DNA from: Novosphingobium sp. FSW06-99
GTDB taxonomy: Bacteria; Pseudomonadota; Alphaproteobacteria; Sphingomonadales; Sphingomonadaceae
Direction of reading: 5' to 3'
NCBI RefSeq assembly: GCF_001519065.1
Contig: NZ_KQ954254.1
Coordinates: 251,420-315,419 of the forward strand
Length of the DNA: 64,000 nucleotides
Positions 51,380 through 60,625 of this stretch are shown piece by piece. The notes beneath the pieces were generated by a model that made no database searches, had not been told where the DNA came from, and worked only from the letters and a program-made list of their open reading frames with translations. Position 1 is the first letter of the stretch. The number at the start of each line of letters is the position of its first letter. The position numbers and the translations under genes were made by a program.

Positions 51380-52162
51380 CTAAGCGGACAACGCCACCCA
51401 GCTACGGTAAAGCATATAGATCGCCACCAGCACGATACCGCCGGCGAACAGCGTGTTGAGTTGGCCTTTGTGTGCGGACAGCCGGCGTGAAGCCGCAGTT
51501 CCCAGCACCGTTCCGCCCAAGCCACCCAGGATGAATGTCCCCGCCAATGACCAGTCAACCAGCCCCGATGCGGCATAATTTGCCGCCGTGGTCAGGCCAA
51601 AGGCGCTGACTGCGACCAAGGATGTTCCGATAGCCTGATAGATCGGCATCGAGGTGGCCGCGATGAGCGCCGGAACGATGAGAAATCCGCCCCCAATGCC
51701 GAAAAACCCCGAAAGACATCCGGTTGCAAAACCAAAACCGGTGACGCGCGGCAGGTTTTCGCGATGGCAGGACACGCCTTCGACGCCGTCGTCGCGGCGC
51801 GAGCGGAACATGACTGCGGCGACCACGACCATCAGCAGGGCAAACAGAAACAGCAATCGCTGACCATCGATCGCCTTGCCCAGACTTGATCCCGCAAGGG
51901 CACCGATGACCCCAGAAAGGGCAAAGGCAATGCCGCATCGCCAGACGACATTGCGCGCTCGCGCATGGCTGGCGAGGCCAGCCATGGCGTTGACCGCGAC
52001 CGCAAAGGCGCTCGTGCCGATGGCCAGATGCGGGTCTTTGACACCGACGACATAGACCATCAGTGGCACCGCCATGACCGAGCCACCGCCGCCCACCAGA
52101 CCCAGCGTAAAGCCCACAAGTCCTCCGCTTCCCAGCGACAGCAGGGCGTGGAGCAGCGTCAA
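51380..52162 (-). CDS. TauE/SafE-family sulfite/sulfur anion exporter
   Basis: This is a 260-residue membrane protein with seven to eight expected helices in two repeats: LGLVGGGGSVMAVPLMVYVV in the first and GCLSGFFGIGGGFLIVPALI in the second, the glycine-rich signatures of the TSUP family. Members export sulfite or sulfoacetate or take up thiosulfate. Beside a persulfide dioxygenase, sulfite export is the natural reading, as in BigR operons. The TTG start at 52162 overlaps the upstream stop (TTGA). Confidence 0.85.
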   Translation of the reverse strand: MTLLHALLSLGSGGLVGFTLGLVGGGGSVMAVPLMVYVVGVKDPHLAIGTSAFAVAVNAMAGLASHARARNVVWRCGIAFALSGVIGALAGSSLGKAIDGQRLLFLFALLMVVVAAVMFRSRRDDGVEGVSCHRENLPRVTGFGFATGCLSGFFGIGGGFLIVPALIAATSMPIYQAIGTSLVAVSAFGLTTAANYAASGLVDWSLAGTFILGGLGGTVLGTAASRRLSAHKGQLNTLFAGGIVLVAIYMLYRSWVALSA

Positions 52163-53070
52163 AGCAGGTTTACCGGCAGCTTTAGGTAACTAACACCATT
52201 TGCTTCCGCATCGGGCAGGTGCCCGGCGCGCATGTTGACCTGCACCGATGGCAGCATCAGCCGTGGCATGGTCAGCGTCGCGTCGCGGGTCTGGCGCATG
52301 GCCACAAACTCACCTTCCTCGATCCGATCGTGAACGTGGATGTTGTGCAACCGCTCATCACCTATGCTAGTTTCCCAGGCAAAGGCGGCGCGGTCGGACG
52401 CGCCGTAGTCGTGACAAAGGAACACGCGCGTTGCGGCGGGCAATTGCATCAACCGCCGGATCGACCGGTACAGTGCGGCCGCGTCCCCACCGGGAAAGTC
52501 GGTTCGTGCCGTGCCATAGTCGGGCATGAACAAGGTATCACCGACAAACAACGCATCGCCAAAGACATAGGCCATGCAGGCAGGGGTATGGCCCGGCACA
52601 TGCAACGCGGTTCCCTTGATTGTGCCCAGCACCAGATCGTCACCATCATCCAGCAGGAGGTCGAACTGCGAACCATCCCGCGCAAAGCTGGCGGGCTCGT
52701 TGAACAGGTCGCCGAAGGTCTTCTGCACCGTGACGATCTCGCGACCGATCACGATCCTGCCGCCTAGCCGAGCTTGCAGCCAGGGCGCCGCTGACAAGTG
52801 ATCGGCGTGGGCATGCGTTTCCATCAGCATGGCAACGCCAAGATCGCGTTTTTCGATATAGTTGGCTACGACTTCTGCCGAAGCAGTCCGCGTGCGGCCC
52901 GATGCAGGGTCGAAATCGAGCACTGGGTCGATGATTGCGGCCTGGCGGCTGACCGGATCGTGCACGACATGCGTGGCGGTGAAAGTAGCTTCGTCGAAAA
53001 AGCTCTGCACGATCGGCTTTGCACCCGATGCGATGACAGCTTGCGCACGGAACAGGGCATCGTCGGTCAT
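52159..53070 (-). CDS. MBL-fold persulfide dioxygenase-like hydrolase (Blh/ETHE1 group)
   Basis: The 303-residue metallo-beta-lactamase-fold protein has the metal motif THAHADH (about residues 85-91), GHTPACMAYVFGDALFVGDT for the third His and bridging Asp, and LCHDYG for the last His. Blh and ETHE1 enzymes use a mononuclear iron to oxidise glutathione persulfide to sulfite. The N-terminal FDEATFTATHVVHDPVSRQA is typical of the Blh branch. It overlaps both neighbours by four bases, so production of sulfite and its export by TauE are coupled. Confidence 0.88.
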   Translation of the reverse strand: MTDDALFRAQAVIASGAKPIVQSFFDEATFTATHVVHDPVSRQAAIIDPVLDFDPASGRTRTASAEVVANYIEKRDLGVAMLMETHAHADHLSAAPWLQARLGGRIVIGREIVTVQKTFGDLFNEPASFARDGSQFDLLLDDGDDLVLGTIKGTALHVPGHTPACMAYVFGDALFVGDTLFMPDYGTARTDFPGGDAAALYRSIRRLMQLPAATRVFLCHDYGASDRAAFAWETSIGDERLHNIHVHDRIEEGEFVAMRQTRDATLTMPRLMLPSVQVNMRAGHLPDAEANGVSYLKLPVNLL

Positions 53071-54359
53071 TTCGAAAAGGCCCCGGTCAGCGCGTTAAGT
53101 TGCCATGCAGCGATGAGGCGTTGGCCTTCCGCTTCAATCATCGCGGCTTGCGCCGTCAGCGCTTCGCGCTCGGCATCAAGCACGGCCAACGTGGGCTTGG
53201 CGCCCACTTTCGCTTCCAGTCGTGTCGAGCGCAAAGCTTCGTCAGCGGCGGCGACCCGCGCGGCACTCGCGGTCACCGTGCGTCCGGCGGTTACCAGGCC
53301 CGACCATGCGGTGATCACCGCACTGTCGACCTGGTCGCGTGCATCGCGTTCCCGCGCTTCACTACCATCGAGCGTTGCGTCGGCCTCATGGATCTTGGCT
53401 TGCGTGCGCCCGCCCGCAAATATCGTCCACCGGCCACGTATACCCACCGCAAAGGCATCCGCCTGATATCCCGGAAAGAACTGGTCGCGGGTGCGGGTTG
53501 CTTCGGCAAAGGCGCCGATGGTCGGCAGGCTTTCGGCCTTGGCCGCTCGTACGCCGGCGCGAGCGATATCGATACCCTTTGCAGCTTGTGCCAGCGCCGG
53601 GTTGGCTTGATGGGCGCTATCAACGGCTTCATCGAGCGTCGGCGGGGTTGGCGGCAAAGCCGGCAGCGGCGCAAGCGCCCCGGCATCATGGCCAGTCAGG
53701 CGGCGAAATTGTGCTTCGGCGCTGATCCGGCGGCCTTCGGCACCCGCCAAGCCTGCATCCGCTTCGGCCCGACGCGCGGTGGAGGTCGCCAGTTCGGAAG
53801 CAGGAATTTCGCCGACCTTGAAGCGCAAGCCGGCCTGTCGTTCGACTTCGGTCAGTGCGGTAACGAGCTGGCGAAACCGGTCTTCGATCCGGCGCGCCGT
53901 CAGCACTTCGGCATAGGCGGCAACCGCCGAAACCACGGTCCGCGCGCGCGCATCGGCAAGTCCCAGTCTGGCCATGTCCACCCCGCCATGCGCCTGATCG
54001 ATCGCGGCGGCCACCCGGCCCCCGGCATAGAGCGGCATCTCTGCCCCTGCCTGCACGGCCAGCGGCGTGACATTTTGCGCGGTAAAGCCAAAGAAACCGC
54101 CATTGTTGATGCGGCCTGCGCCGACCTGGCCTTGCACCGATACCAGCGGATGCCCTTCGGCCCGCGCGGCATCGAGCTTTGCCCCGGCCATCGCCTCGTC
54201 CGCGTTTGCCTCGGCGATGGCAGGCGCATGAGCCAGCGCGTCGGCGATGGCAGAGGCCAGATCCTGCGCATTGGCGGCAGGTGCCAACAACAGGATCGGC
54301 AGCGATACGAAGGACCGGCGCGCAAGCGTCCAAAGTCCGGCACGGCACCTGCGGCGCAT
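53067..54359 (-). CDS. TolC-family outer-membrane channel
   Basis: This 430-residue outer-membrane factor has a signal (SLPILLLAPAANA) and two OEP repeats of long Ala-rich helices (SAIADALAHAPAIAEANADE at the start and LDEAVDSAHQANPALAQAAK opening repeat two). No lipobox Cys is seen. ATG at 54359 was chosen, with AAGGA about 12 bases upstream. It overlaps the persulfide dioxygenase by four bases. The matching adaptor and RND pump are in the divergent operon at 56391-60625, so the three probably form one exporter. Confidence 0.88.
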   Translation of the reverse strand: MRRRCRAGLWTLARRSFVSLPILLLAPAANAQDLASAIADALAHAPAIAEANADEAMAGAKLDAARAEGHPLVSVQGQVGAGRINNGGFFGFTAQNVTPLAVQAGAEMPLYAGGRVAAAIDQAHGGVDMARLGLADARARTVVSAVAAYAEVLTARRIEDRFRQLVTALTEVERQAGLRFKVGEIPASELATSTARRAEADAGLAGAEGRRISAEAQFRRLTGHDAGALAPLPALPPTPPTLDEAVDSAHQANPALAQAAKGIDIARAGVRAAKAESLPTIGAFAEATRTRDQFFPGYQADAFAVGIRGRWTIFAGGRTQAKIHEADATLDGSEARERDARDQVDSAVITAWSGLVTAGRTVTASAARVAAADEALRSTRLEAKVGAKPTLAVLDAEREALTAQAAMIEAEGQRLIAAWQLNALTGAFSK

Positions 54360-54370
54360 CACGGGTATCC

Positions 54371-54574
54371 TTACCTGAAGGTGTTGCCGGGCCTGATGCC
54401 CATCATCTTGAAGACAATGGCTGCCGGGCAAAAGCGGGTGAAGCTGGCCTGGAACATGTTGGCGCCGGCAAACAGCGTCAGCCAGATCCAGGCGGGGTTG
54501 ATGAAGTGGGCGGCCAGCGCGCTGGCCAAAACCACGACCCCGGCAAAACGCATCACAGCGGCATCAAGTGTCAT
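54371..54574 (-). CDS. DUF2892 small membrane protein
   Basis: This 67-residue protein has two hydrophobic helices (FAGVVVLASALAAHFINPAW and LTLFAGANMFQASFTRFCPA) and the CPAAIVFKMMG stretch typical of DUF2892. This domain is often fused to rhodaneses (YgaP) and is found in sulfide-response operons; the Cys may take part in sulfur transfer at the membrane. The ATG at 54574 overlaps the SQR stop (TGATG). Confidence 0.85.
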   Translation of the reverse strand: MTLDAAVMRFAGVVVLASALAAHFINPAWIWLTLFAGANMFQASFTRFCPAAIVFKMMGIRPGNTFR

Positions 54575-55869
54575 CACGCGGCTCCCTTGGTGGTCTGTTT
54601 CAATTTGTTGATGCCCAGCACTTGCAGCGCCAGCTTTTCATAGAGCGGTTCGCTGGTGCCCGACCGCACTTTGTGGATGAAGTATTTTTCAAAGCCGACT
54701 TTGGCGAGATGGACCCATTTGCCCTGGCTCGCCCAGTTGACGTTGCGCGGTGGGATCTGCGGCTGTGCCACAAAGGCCACGCCGCCATCGCCGAAATCGG
54801 CAAGGCACACGGCATTCCAGCTAGGGATTTCGCACGGGTCTTTGCCATCCAGTTCCGAGGCGAGATTGTGCGCAACCGCGGTGACCATCGATTCGATCAT
54901 GAAGCCCGTCTTGGGAACGCCGACCGGCACAGGCGTCGGCCCGATCGGCGGGATCGCGACGCAAACGCCCAGCGAATAGATATTTTTGAAATTGGGATTG
55001 CGCTGGTGCTTGTCGGCCAGAATGAACCCGCGCGGGTTGGTCAGGCCCTCGATGCCGAAGACCGCCTTTACGCCACGAAACGCCGGCAGGATCATCGAAT
55101 AGCCGAACGGCAGGTCGTGCGCCTTTTTGACAGTGCCATCTTCGGCCACTTCCTCGACATGCATCATGCCATCATCGACGCCGGTGATACGCGCGTTGGT
55201 CACCCATTTGATGTGGCGATTGCGCATTTCGCTTTCGAGAAGGCCCTTGGTATCGCCCACACCATCAAGCCCGAGGTGGCCGATGTAGGGTTCGGACGTC
55301 ACAAAAGTCATCGGCACCTGATCGCGGATTTTCCGCTTGCGCAGTTCGGTGTCGAGTATCAGCGCAAATTCATAAGCCGGGCCAAAACACGATGCGCCCT
55401 GCGCCGCGCCAACCACGATCGGGCAGGGATTGGCGCAGAAGGCATCGAAATCATCGGCGGCGTGACTGGCGTGATCGGTGCGGCAAACCGAAACGGTATG
55501 ACCGTCTGGCCCAAGCCCCTTGACCTCGTCAAAGGCTAGCTCGGGGCCGGTGGCGATGACCAGATAATCATACATCATCATGCTGCCATCACCCAGGTCG
55601 AGGCGATTTTCTGTCGGGTGAACCCGTGTGCAGCCCACATTGATAAAGCCGATGCCGCGTTTTTTCATGACCGGGGGCAGATGGACGCGGATCGCATCGG
55701 GTTCGCGCCAGCGCACGGCCACCCAGGGGTTTGAGGGAACAAACCAGTAATCGTCGGTATCCGACACCACCATGACCTCGGCGCGGCCCTTGGTGGCTTC
55801 GCGGATTTCATAGGCGGCGATCGTTCCGCCAAGGCCGGCGCCTAGGACGATGATCCGGGGCAATGACAT
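54574..55869 (-). CDS. sqr: Sulfide:quinone oxidoreductase family flavoprotein
   Basis: This 431-residue FAD protein has dinucleotide motif GAGLGGTIAA at residues 9-18, the second ATG-type motif VIATGPEL, the Cys-containing GASCFGPAYEF and the redox Cys in SLGVCVAIPP, followed by TPVPVGVPKTGFMIE, all typical of SQR. It oxidises sulfide at the membrane surface and passes electrons to quinone, producing polysulfide or persulfide. GGGAGAG precedes ATG at 55869; the longer open frame upstream overlaps the rhodanese gene and was rejected. First gene of the leftward operon; the divergent promoter region is at 55.93-55.97 kb. Confidence 0.9.
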   Translation of the reverse strand: MSLPRIIVLGAGLGGTIAAYEIREATKGRAEVMVVSDTDDYWFVPSNPWVAVRWREPDAIRVHLPPVMKKRGIGFINVGCTRVHPTENRLDLGDGSMMMYDYLVIATGPELAFDEVKGLGPDGHTVSVCRTDHASHAADDFDAFCANPCPIVVGAAQGASCFGPAYEFALILDTELRKRKIRDQVPMTFVTSEPYIGHLGLDGVGDTKGLLESEMRNRHIKWVTNARITGVDDGMMHVEEVAEDGTVKKAHDLPFGYSMILPAFRGVKAVFGIEGLTNPRGFILADKHQRNPNFKNIYSLGVCVAIPPIGPTPVPVGVPKTGFMIESMVTAVAHNLASELDGKDPCEIPSWNAVCLADFGDGGVAFVAQPQIPPRNVNWASQGKWVHLAKVGFEKYFIHKVRSGTSEPLYEKLALQVLGINKLKQTTKGAA

Positions 55870-55935
55870 CGAATACTCTCCCTCAATTTTTCCTTCGGCG
55901 CGGTCACGATAGATCGGCGCGGCGTTCCTGAATCG

Positions 55936-55974
55936 CACTTGACGAATATAATTCATAACGCATATAAGCAAGTG
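55936..55974. promoter_or_regulatory. Divergent SQR/rhodanese promoter with inverted repeat
   Basis: Rightward: TTGACG (55939-55944), 18 bases, TATAAG (55963-55968), or ATATAA with a 17-base spacer. Leftward, a TTGCTT/TATATT pair can be read on the other strand with a short spacer. CACTTG (55936-55941) and CAAGTG (55969-55974) flank the block, and TCATA-ACGCA-TATAA (55953-55967) is a partial dyad inside. A BigR-type ArsR, encoded at 60622, is the natural candidate to bind here. Confidence 0.55.
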
Positions 55975-56020
55975 ATAATTTTGAGTGTCGGCAGACTCTG
56001 CCCACAAGAGGAGACGAGCG

Positions 56021-56359
56021 ATGGTCTTTGGATTTTTGAGATCGGTGAAGCACCGAGAAATCGATGCAGCGGCGCTGAACATGATGATCAAGGCCAACCA
56101 GGCACTGGTGGTCGATGTGCGCGAAAGCGATGAGTTTGCCGCCGGGCACATCCCGGGTGCGATCAACATGCCGCTGTCGACATTTCAGGCCGACAAGTTG
56201 CCCGTTGCCAAGGGCAAGACCGTTATTCTCAATTGCCTTGGCGGCAAACGGTCAGGTCAGGCGCTCGACTCATGCCGTGCCGCGAAATCTGCGGTCAACA
56301 CGCATCTGGCGGGCGGGTTTGGCGCATGGAAATCGGCCGGCCTGCCGATCGAACGCTAA
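56021..56359 (+). CDS. Rhodanese-domain sulfurtransferase
   Basis: This is a 112-residue single-domain rhodanese. VVDVRESDEFAAGHIPGAIN is the N-terminal signature; NCLGGKRSGQAL holds the active-site Cys loop (Cys about 77) with Arg and Ser in place; GGFGAWKSAGLPI ends the domain. It moves sulfane sulfur between thiols such as glutathione and thiosulfate. AAGAGGAG precedes the ATG. First gene of the rightward operon. Confidence 0.92.
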   Translation: MVFGFLRSVKHREIDAAALNMMIKANQALVVDVRESDEFAAGHIPGAINMPLSTFQADKLPVAKGKTVILNCLGGKRSGQALDSCRAAKSAVNTHLAGGFGAWKSAGLPIER

Positions 56360-56390
56360 AATCAAGACAACTGGCGGCAGGAGAGACGTG

Positions 56391-57401
56391 ATGCGCAAGG
56401 GCTTGGTTCTGGCAATGCTGCTGGCGGGGGGAGTCTCTGCGGGGCTGTCCGCGTGCGGCGGCGCAAAGGCGCCCGAGGCCCCGGCCAAAGCAGCAGCAGG
56501 CCCGCGCCTGACCGTGGTGCTGCGCGATGCGCCCGACTGGCAATCTGTTCCTGCCGAAGTTTCGACTCGGGATCAGGCGCAAGTGATTGCCCGCATACCT
56601 GGCCTTCTTGCCAGTCTGTCGGTACGCGCGGGCGACAGCGTCCGCCAGGGCCAGACGATCGGGCGGATCACCGACAGCCAGTTGGGCTATCAGGCGGGCG
56701 CCTATGGCGCGCAGGCCGCTGCCGCAGGGGCACAAGCCGGGGCGGCGCAGGCAGAACTGAAGCGGGTGCGCTTTCTTTACGAGAACGGCGTCTATGCCAA
56801 AGCGCGGCTCGACCAGGTCGAGGCTGCTGCGAATGCTGCCGGTGCGCAAGTGCAGGCCGCGCGCGCGCAGCAGGCCTCGGTCAACGCGATGGCCGGGCAA
56901 GGCGCCGTTGTGGCCCCGTCTGCAGGGCGGGTGCTGCGCGCCGATGTGCCCGCCGGTTCGCCGGTCATGCCGGGAACGGTGATCGCGGTGGTGACTTCGG
57001 GCCCGGTCGTGCTGCGGCTCGAACTGCCCGAAGGGCTCGCCGCAAAAGTGCTGCCCGGTGCCAAAGTACAAGTTGACGGGATGGCCGATCAGGGCACGGT
57101 GACGCGGGTCTATCCGGCCGTGCAGGCAGGACAGGTTTCGGCCGATGTTGCCATTTCGGGGCTGGATTCGCGGCTGATCGGGCGGCGTCTGTCCGCGCGC
57201 GTGGCGGCAGGGTCCCGCCATGTCATGGTCGTGCCGAAAGCATTTGTGAGCACGCAGTTCGGCCTCGACAGCGTGGCCGTGGTTGCGCGTGACGGCAGCG
57301 CAATGCGCGTGCCGGTGCAGACCGCGCCGGCCGATGGCGGCAATGTCGAAATCCTGTCCGGCGTGAATGTCGGCGATGTGCTGGCAGGTGGCGGGCAATG
57401 A
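56391..57401 (+). CDS. RND adaptor lipoprotein in the sulfide operon
   Basis: This 336-residue membrane fusion protein has a signal ending in lipobox LSAC (Cys22), so it is probably lipid-anchored. The first lipoyl half is ARIPGLLASLSVRAGDSVRQ, a coiled hairpin of Gly/Ala/Gln residues (about 100-165) follows, then GAVVAPSAGRVLRADVPAGS for the second half. It overlaps the pump start by four bases (ATGA) and would bridge the pump and the TolC protein of the divergent operon. Confidence 0.88.
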   Translation: MRKGLVLAMLLAGGVSAGLSACGGAKAPEAPAKAAAGPRLTVVLRDAPDWQSVPAEVSTRDQAQVIARIPGLLASLSVRAGDSVRQGQTIGRITDSQLGYQAGAYGAQAAAAGAQAGAAQAELKRVRFLYENGVYAKARLDQVEAAANAAGAQVQAARAQQASVNAMAGQGAVVAPSAGRVLRADVPAGSPVMPGTVIAVVTSGPVVLRLELPEGLAAKVLPGAKVQVDGMADQGTVTRVYPAVQAGQVSADVAISGLDSRLIGRRLSARVAAGSRHVMVVPKAFVSTQFGLDSVAVVARDGSAMRVPVQTAPADGGNVEILSGVNVGDVLAGGGQ

Positions 57402-60400
57402 AACTCGCAATGAATTTGGGCATTTCCGGCCGCCTGACCCGCGCCACCATAGCGTCTCCGCTGACACCGCTGTTTTTGCTGGCGGCGATCATGGTCGGGC
57501 TGATCGCCACGATCACCATCCCGCGCGAGGAAGAGCCGCAGATCAGCGTGCCGATGGTCGATATCCGCGTGGCCACACCCGGCCTGTCGGCGCCCGATGC
57601 CATCGAACTGGCCGCGAAGCCGCTCGAGACGATCGTCAAATCGGTCGATGGCGTCGAGCATGTCTATACCCAGGCGCAAGACAATGGCGTGCTGGTGACC
57701 GCGCGGTTTGTCGTCGGGTCCAATCCCGAAGCTGCTGCCACCCGCATCGACGAGAAGATCAGGGCCAACGCTGACAAGATTCCTGTCGGCATCGCCCCGC
57801 CACAGATCACCACCCGCGGCATATCCGATGTGCCGATTGTGGTCCTGACACTGACACCCAAGCCGGGCGCGGTCGGGCAATGGGATGACCGCACGCTTTA
57901 CGATCTGGCGACCAAGCTGCGCAGTGAAGTCGCCAAAGTCGATGATGTCGGCATAACCTTCATCACCGGCGGCCAGCAGGACGCCATCCGCGTGATCCCC
58001 GATCCTGCTCGCCTTGCGGCGCAGCGCGTACCGCTGTCCGCGATCATGGACGCGATTGGCCAGGCAGGGCGGAGCTTTCCGGGCGGTACGGTGCGCGAAG
58101 GTGGCGCCGCCATGGCGGTTACGGCCGGGCGCTCGCTGGCCAGCGCCGACGAAGTGCGCGCGCTGACCGTGCGGTCCGCCAGCGGCGCGCCAGTGCAATT
58201 GGGCGATGTCGCGCAAGTGGTGCAGGGCGCAACGCAGGATCAGGCGCGAAGCTGGCGCTGGGCAAAGGATGCGCAAGCCGGCTGGACCTCGGCGCCTGCG
58301 GTGTCGATCGCCGTGGCCAAGCGCAATGGCGCCAACGCGGTCAATGTCAGCCAGGCGGTCATCGCGCGGGTCGAGGCGCTGAAGGGATCGCTGGTCCCGG
58401 CGGGCGTGGCCGTTACCGTAACCCGCGATTATGGTCAGTCGGCCGATGACAAAGCCAACGAGCTGATCTTTCACCTGGCGCTCGCCACGGTGTCGATTGT
58501 CATCCTGATCGGTTTTGCGATCGGCTGGCGCGAAGCGGCGGTGACCGCGATCGTTATTCCAACGACGATCATGCTGACGATGTTTGCCTCGCGCAGCATG
58601 GGGTTCTCGATCAACCGGGTCAGCCTGTTCGCGCTGATTTTCTCGATCGGCATCCTCGTCGATGATGCGATCGTAATGATCGAGAACATTGCCCGCCACT
58701 GGGCGATGAAGGATGGCCGCAGCCGCCAGCAGGCCGCGATCGAGGCCGTGGCCGAAGTCGGCAACCCCACGATCATTGCCACGCTGACAGTGGTCGCCGC
58801 GCTGTTGCCGATGCTGTTCGTGTCGGGGCTCATGGGCCCCTATATGGCGCCCATCCCGATCAATGCGTCGGCCGCAATGGTGTTCAGCTTTTTTGTCGCG
58901 GTGATCATCGCGCCCTGGCTGATGGTCCGCTTTGCCCGCAAAACACTGACCGGGCACGACCATGACGTGGCTGGTGGCGGACGATTGGGGGCGATCTATG
59001 TCCGCTATGCGTCACGCGTGATCGCCACACGCGCCAGCGCACGGGGCTTTCTGATCGGCGTGGGCATTGCGACACTGGTCGCGTGCAGCATGTTCTATTT
59101 CAAAGCGGTCGTGGTCAAACTGCTGCCGTTCGACAACAAGAGCGAAGTGCAACTGGTCGTCGACATGCCGGTCGGCACCAGTCTGGAGGGCACTTCGCGC
59201 GTGCTCGAAGCGGCCTCGGCAGTGGCGCGGCAGATGCCCGAAGTCACCGCGATGGAAGCGTACGCCGGGACGGCCGCGCCATTCAATTTCAACGGGCTTG
59301 TGCGTCACTATTTCCTGCGTGCCGCGCCCAATCTGGGCGATGCCATGGTCAGCCTGAAACCCATGGGCGACCGTAGCCGGTCGAGCCATGCGATCGCGGT
59401 GGATTTGCGCGAGCGGCTCAAAGCGATCGTCTTGCCTGCGGGTGGTGTGATCAAGGTGGTGGAAACCCCGCCGGGGCCGCCAGTTCTGGCAACGCTACTG
59501 GCCGAAATCTATGGCCCCGATGAGGCGACGCGGCAAAAAACCGCGCTCGCGGTGGAACAGATTTTCAAATCGGTCCCGTTCATTGTCGATACCGACAATT
59601 CGTTCGGCCATGCCTTGCCCACGCTGCGATTGGTGCCCGACCGTAGCAAGCTTGACCAATATGGCGTGAGCGAGCGTCAAGTGCTGGACAGCATCGGCGC
59701 GCTGATGGGCACGCAGACGCTGGGCTACGCACCGCGCGGCGCGGATCGCGACCCCTTGCCGATCGTCATGGGCCTGGACCAGAACCAGCGGCAGTGGAGC
59801 GGCGAGCTCGCCGCAACGCCGGTGGCGATGGCGCCCGGTGGGCAGTTGCTGAACCTGGGGGCGCTGGTCGATGTGCATCGCGAACAGGGTGGTCAGGCGA
59901 TGTTCCGGCGCGATGGCCGCGGCGCGACAATGGTCATGGCTGACCTCGCCGGGCGCTATGAGGCACCGATCTACGGAATGCTGGCCGTCGATCAGGCTGT
60001 CGATGCCTATGACTGGGCCGGCCACGGCCTCACCAAACCGGTGATCCTGCTGCACGGACAGCCCGATGATGAAAGCCATGCCAGCCTGTTGTGGGATGGC
60101 GAATGGGAAATCACCTGGGTGACGTTCCGCGACATGGGCGGGGCGTTCATGGTGGCCTTGCTGGCAATCTATGTGCTGGTGGTCGGCCAGTTCGGATCGT
60201 TCAAGTTGCCGCTGGTGATCCTGACGCCGGTGCCGTTGACGCTGATCGGTATCGTGATCGGCCACATGCTGTTCGGCGCGCCGTTTACCGCCACCAGCAT
60301 GATCGGGTTTATCGCGCTGGCCGGGATCATCGTGCGCAATTCGATCCTGCTGGTCGATTTCATCCGCCATGCCAGCACCCCGGGCAAGCCCTTGCGCGCA

Positions 60401-60625
60401 GTGCTGATCGAAGCCGGTCGCATCCGCGTCAAGCCGATCGCGCTGACCGCCGCCGCCGCGATGATCGGCGCCAGCGTGATCCTGACCGATCCGATCTTTC
60501 AGGGGCTGGCGATTTCGCTGCTGTTTGGCCTTGCTTCGTCAACCCTGCTGACTTTGCTCGTAATCCCGGCAATTTATGTGGTCTTGCGCGATGACGGCGT
60601 ATCACTATCTGTGGAGGAATCATGA
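57398..60625 (+). CDS. RND-family transporter in the sulfide operon
   Basis: This is a 1075-residue RND permease. TM4 carries the acidic pair in IGILVDDAIVMIENIA; TM10 reads ALAGIIVRNSILLVDF, with Arg where AcrB has its relay Lys. The N-terminus (IPREEEPQISVPMVDIRVAT) has an acidic EEEPQ motif seen in a distinct RND branch of proteobacteria rather than in AcrB itself. Substrate unknown. Being between a rhodanese/adaptor pair and a persulfide-type ArsR, it may export sulfur-containing thiols, polysulfides or quinone adducts. Its stop overlaps the ArsR start (ATGA). Confidence 0.88.
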   Translation: MKLAMNLGISGRLTRATIASPLTPLFLLAAIMVGLIATITIPREEEPQISVPMVDIRVATPGLSAPDAIELAAKPLETIVKSVDGVEHVYTQAQDNGVLVTARFVVGSNPEAAATRIDEKIRANADKIPVGIAPPQITTRGISDVPIVVLTLTPKPGAVGQWDDRTLYDLATKLRSEVAKVDDVGITFITGGQQDAIRVIPDPARLAAQRVPLSAIMDAIGQAGRSFPGGTVREGGAAMAVTAGRSLASADEVRALTVRSASGAPVQLGDVAQVVQGATQDQARSWRWAKDAQAGWTSAPAVSIAVAKRNGANAVNVSQAVIARVEALKGSLVPAGVAVTVTRDYGQSADDKANELIFHLALATVSIVILIGFAIGWREAAVTAIVIPTTIMLTMFASRSMGFSINRVSLFALIFSIGILVDDAIVMIENIARHWAMKDGRSRQQAAIEAVAEVGNPTIIATLTVVAALLPMLFVSGLMGPYMAPIPINASAAMVFSFFVAVIIAPWLMVRFARKTLTGHDHDVAGGGRLGAIYVRYASRVIATRASARGFLIGVGIATLVACSMFYFKAVVVKLLPFDNKSEVQLVVDMPVGTSLEGTSRVLEAASAVARQMPEVTAMEAYAGTAAPFNFNGLVRHYFLRAAPNLGDAMVSLKPMGDRSRSSHAIAVDLRERLKAIVLPAGGVIKVVETPPGPPVLATLLAEIYGPDEATRQKTALAVEQIFKSVPFIVDTDNSFGHALPTLRLVPDRSKLDQYGVSERQVLDSIGALMGTQTLGYAPRGADRDPLPIVMGLDQNQRQWSGELAATPVAMAPGGQLLNLGALVDVHREQGGQAMFRRDGRGATMVMADLAGRYEAPIYGMLAVDQAVDAYDWAGHGLTKPVILLHGQPDDESHASLLWDGEWEITWVTFRDMGGAFMVALLAIYVLVVGQFGSFKLPLVILTPVPLTLIGIVIGHMLFGAPFTATSMIGFIALAGIIVRNSILLVDFIRHASTPGKPLRAVLIEAGRIRVKPIALTAAAAMIGASVILTDPIFQGLAISLLFGLASSTLLTLLVIPAIYVVLRDDGVSLSVEES

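Noticed and set aside
55870..56169. N-terminal extension of the SQR gene to 56169
   Set aside because: It would overlap the divergent rhodanese gene and its promoter; the ATG at 55869 has a good ribosome-binding site and starts at the FAD motif.
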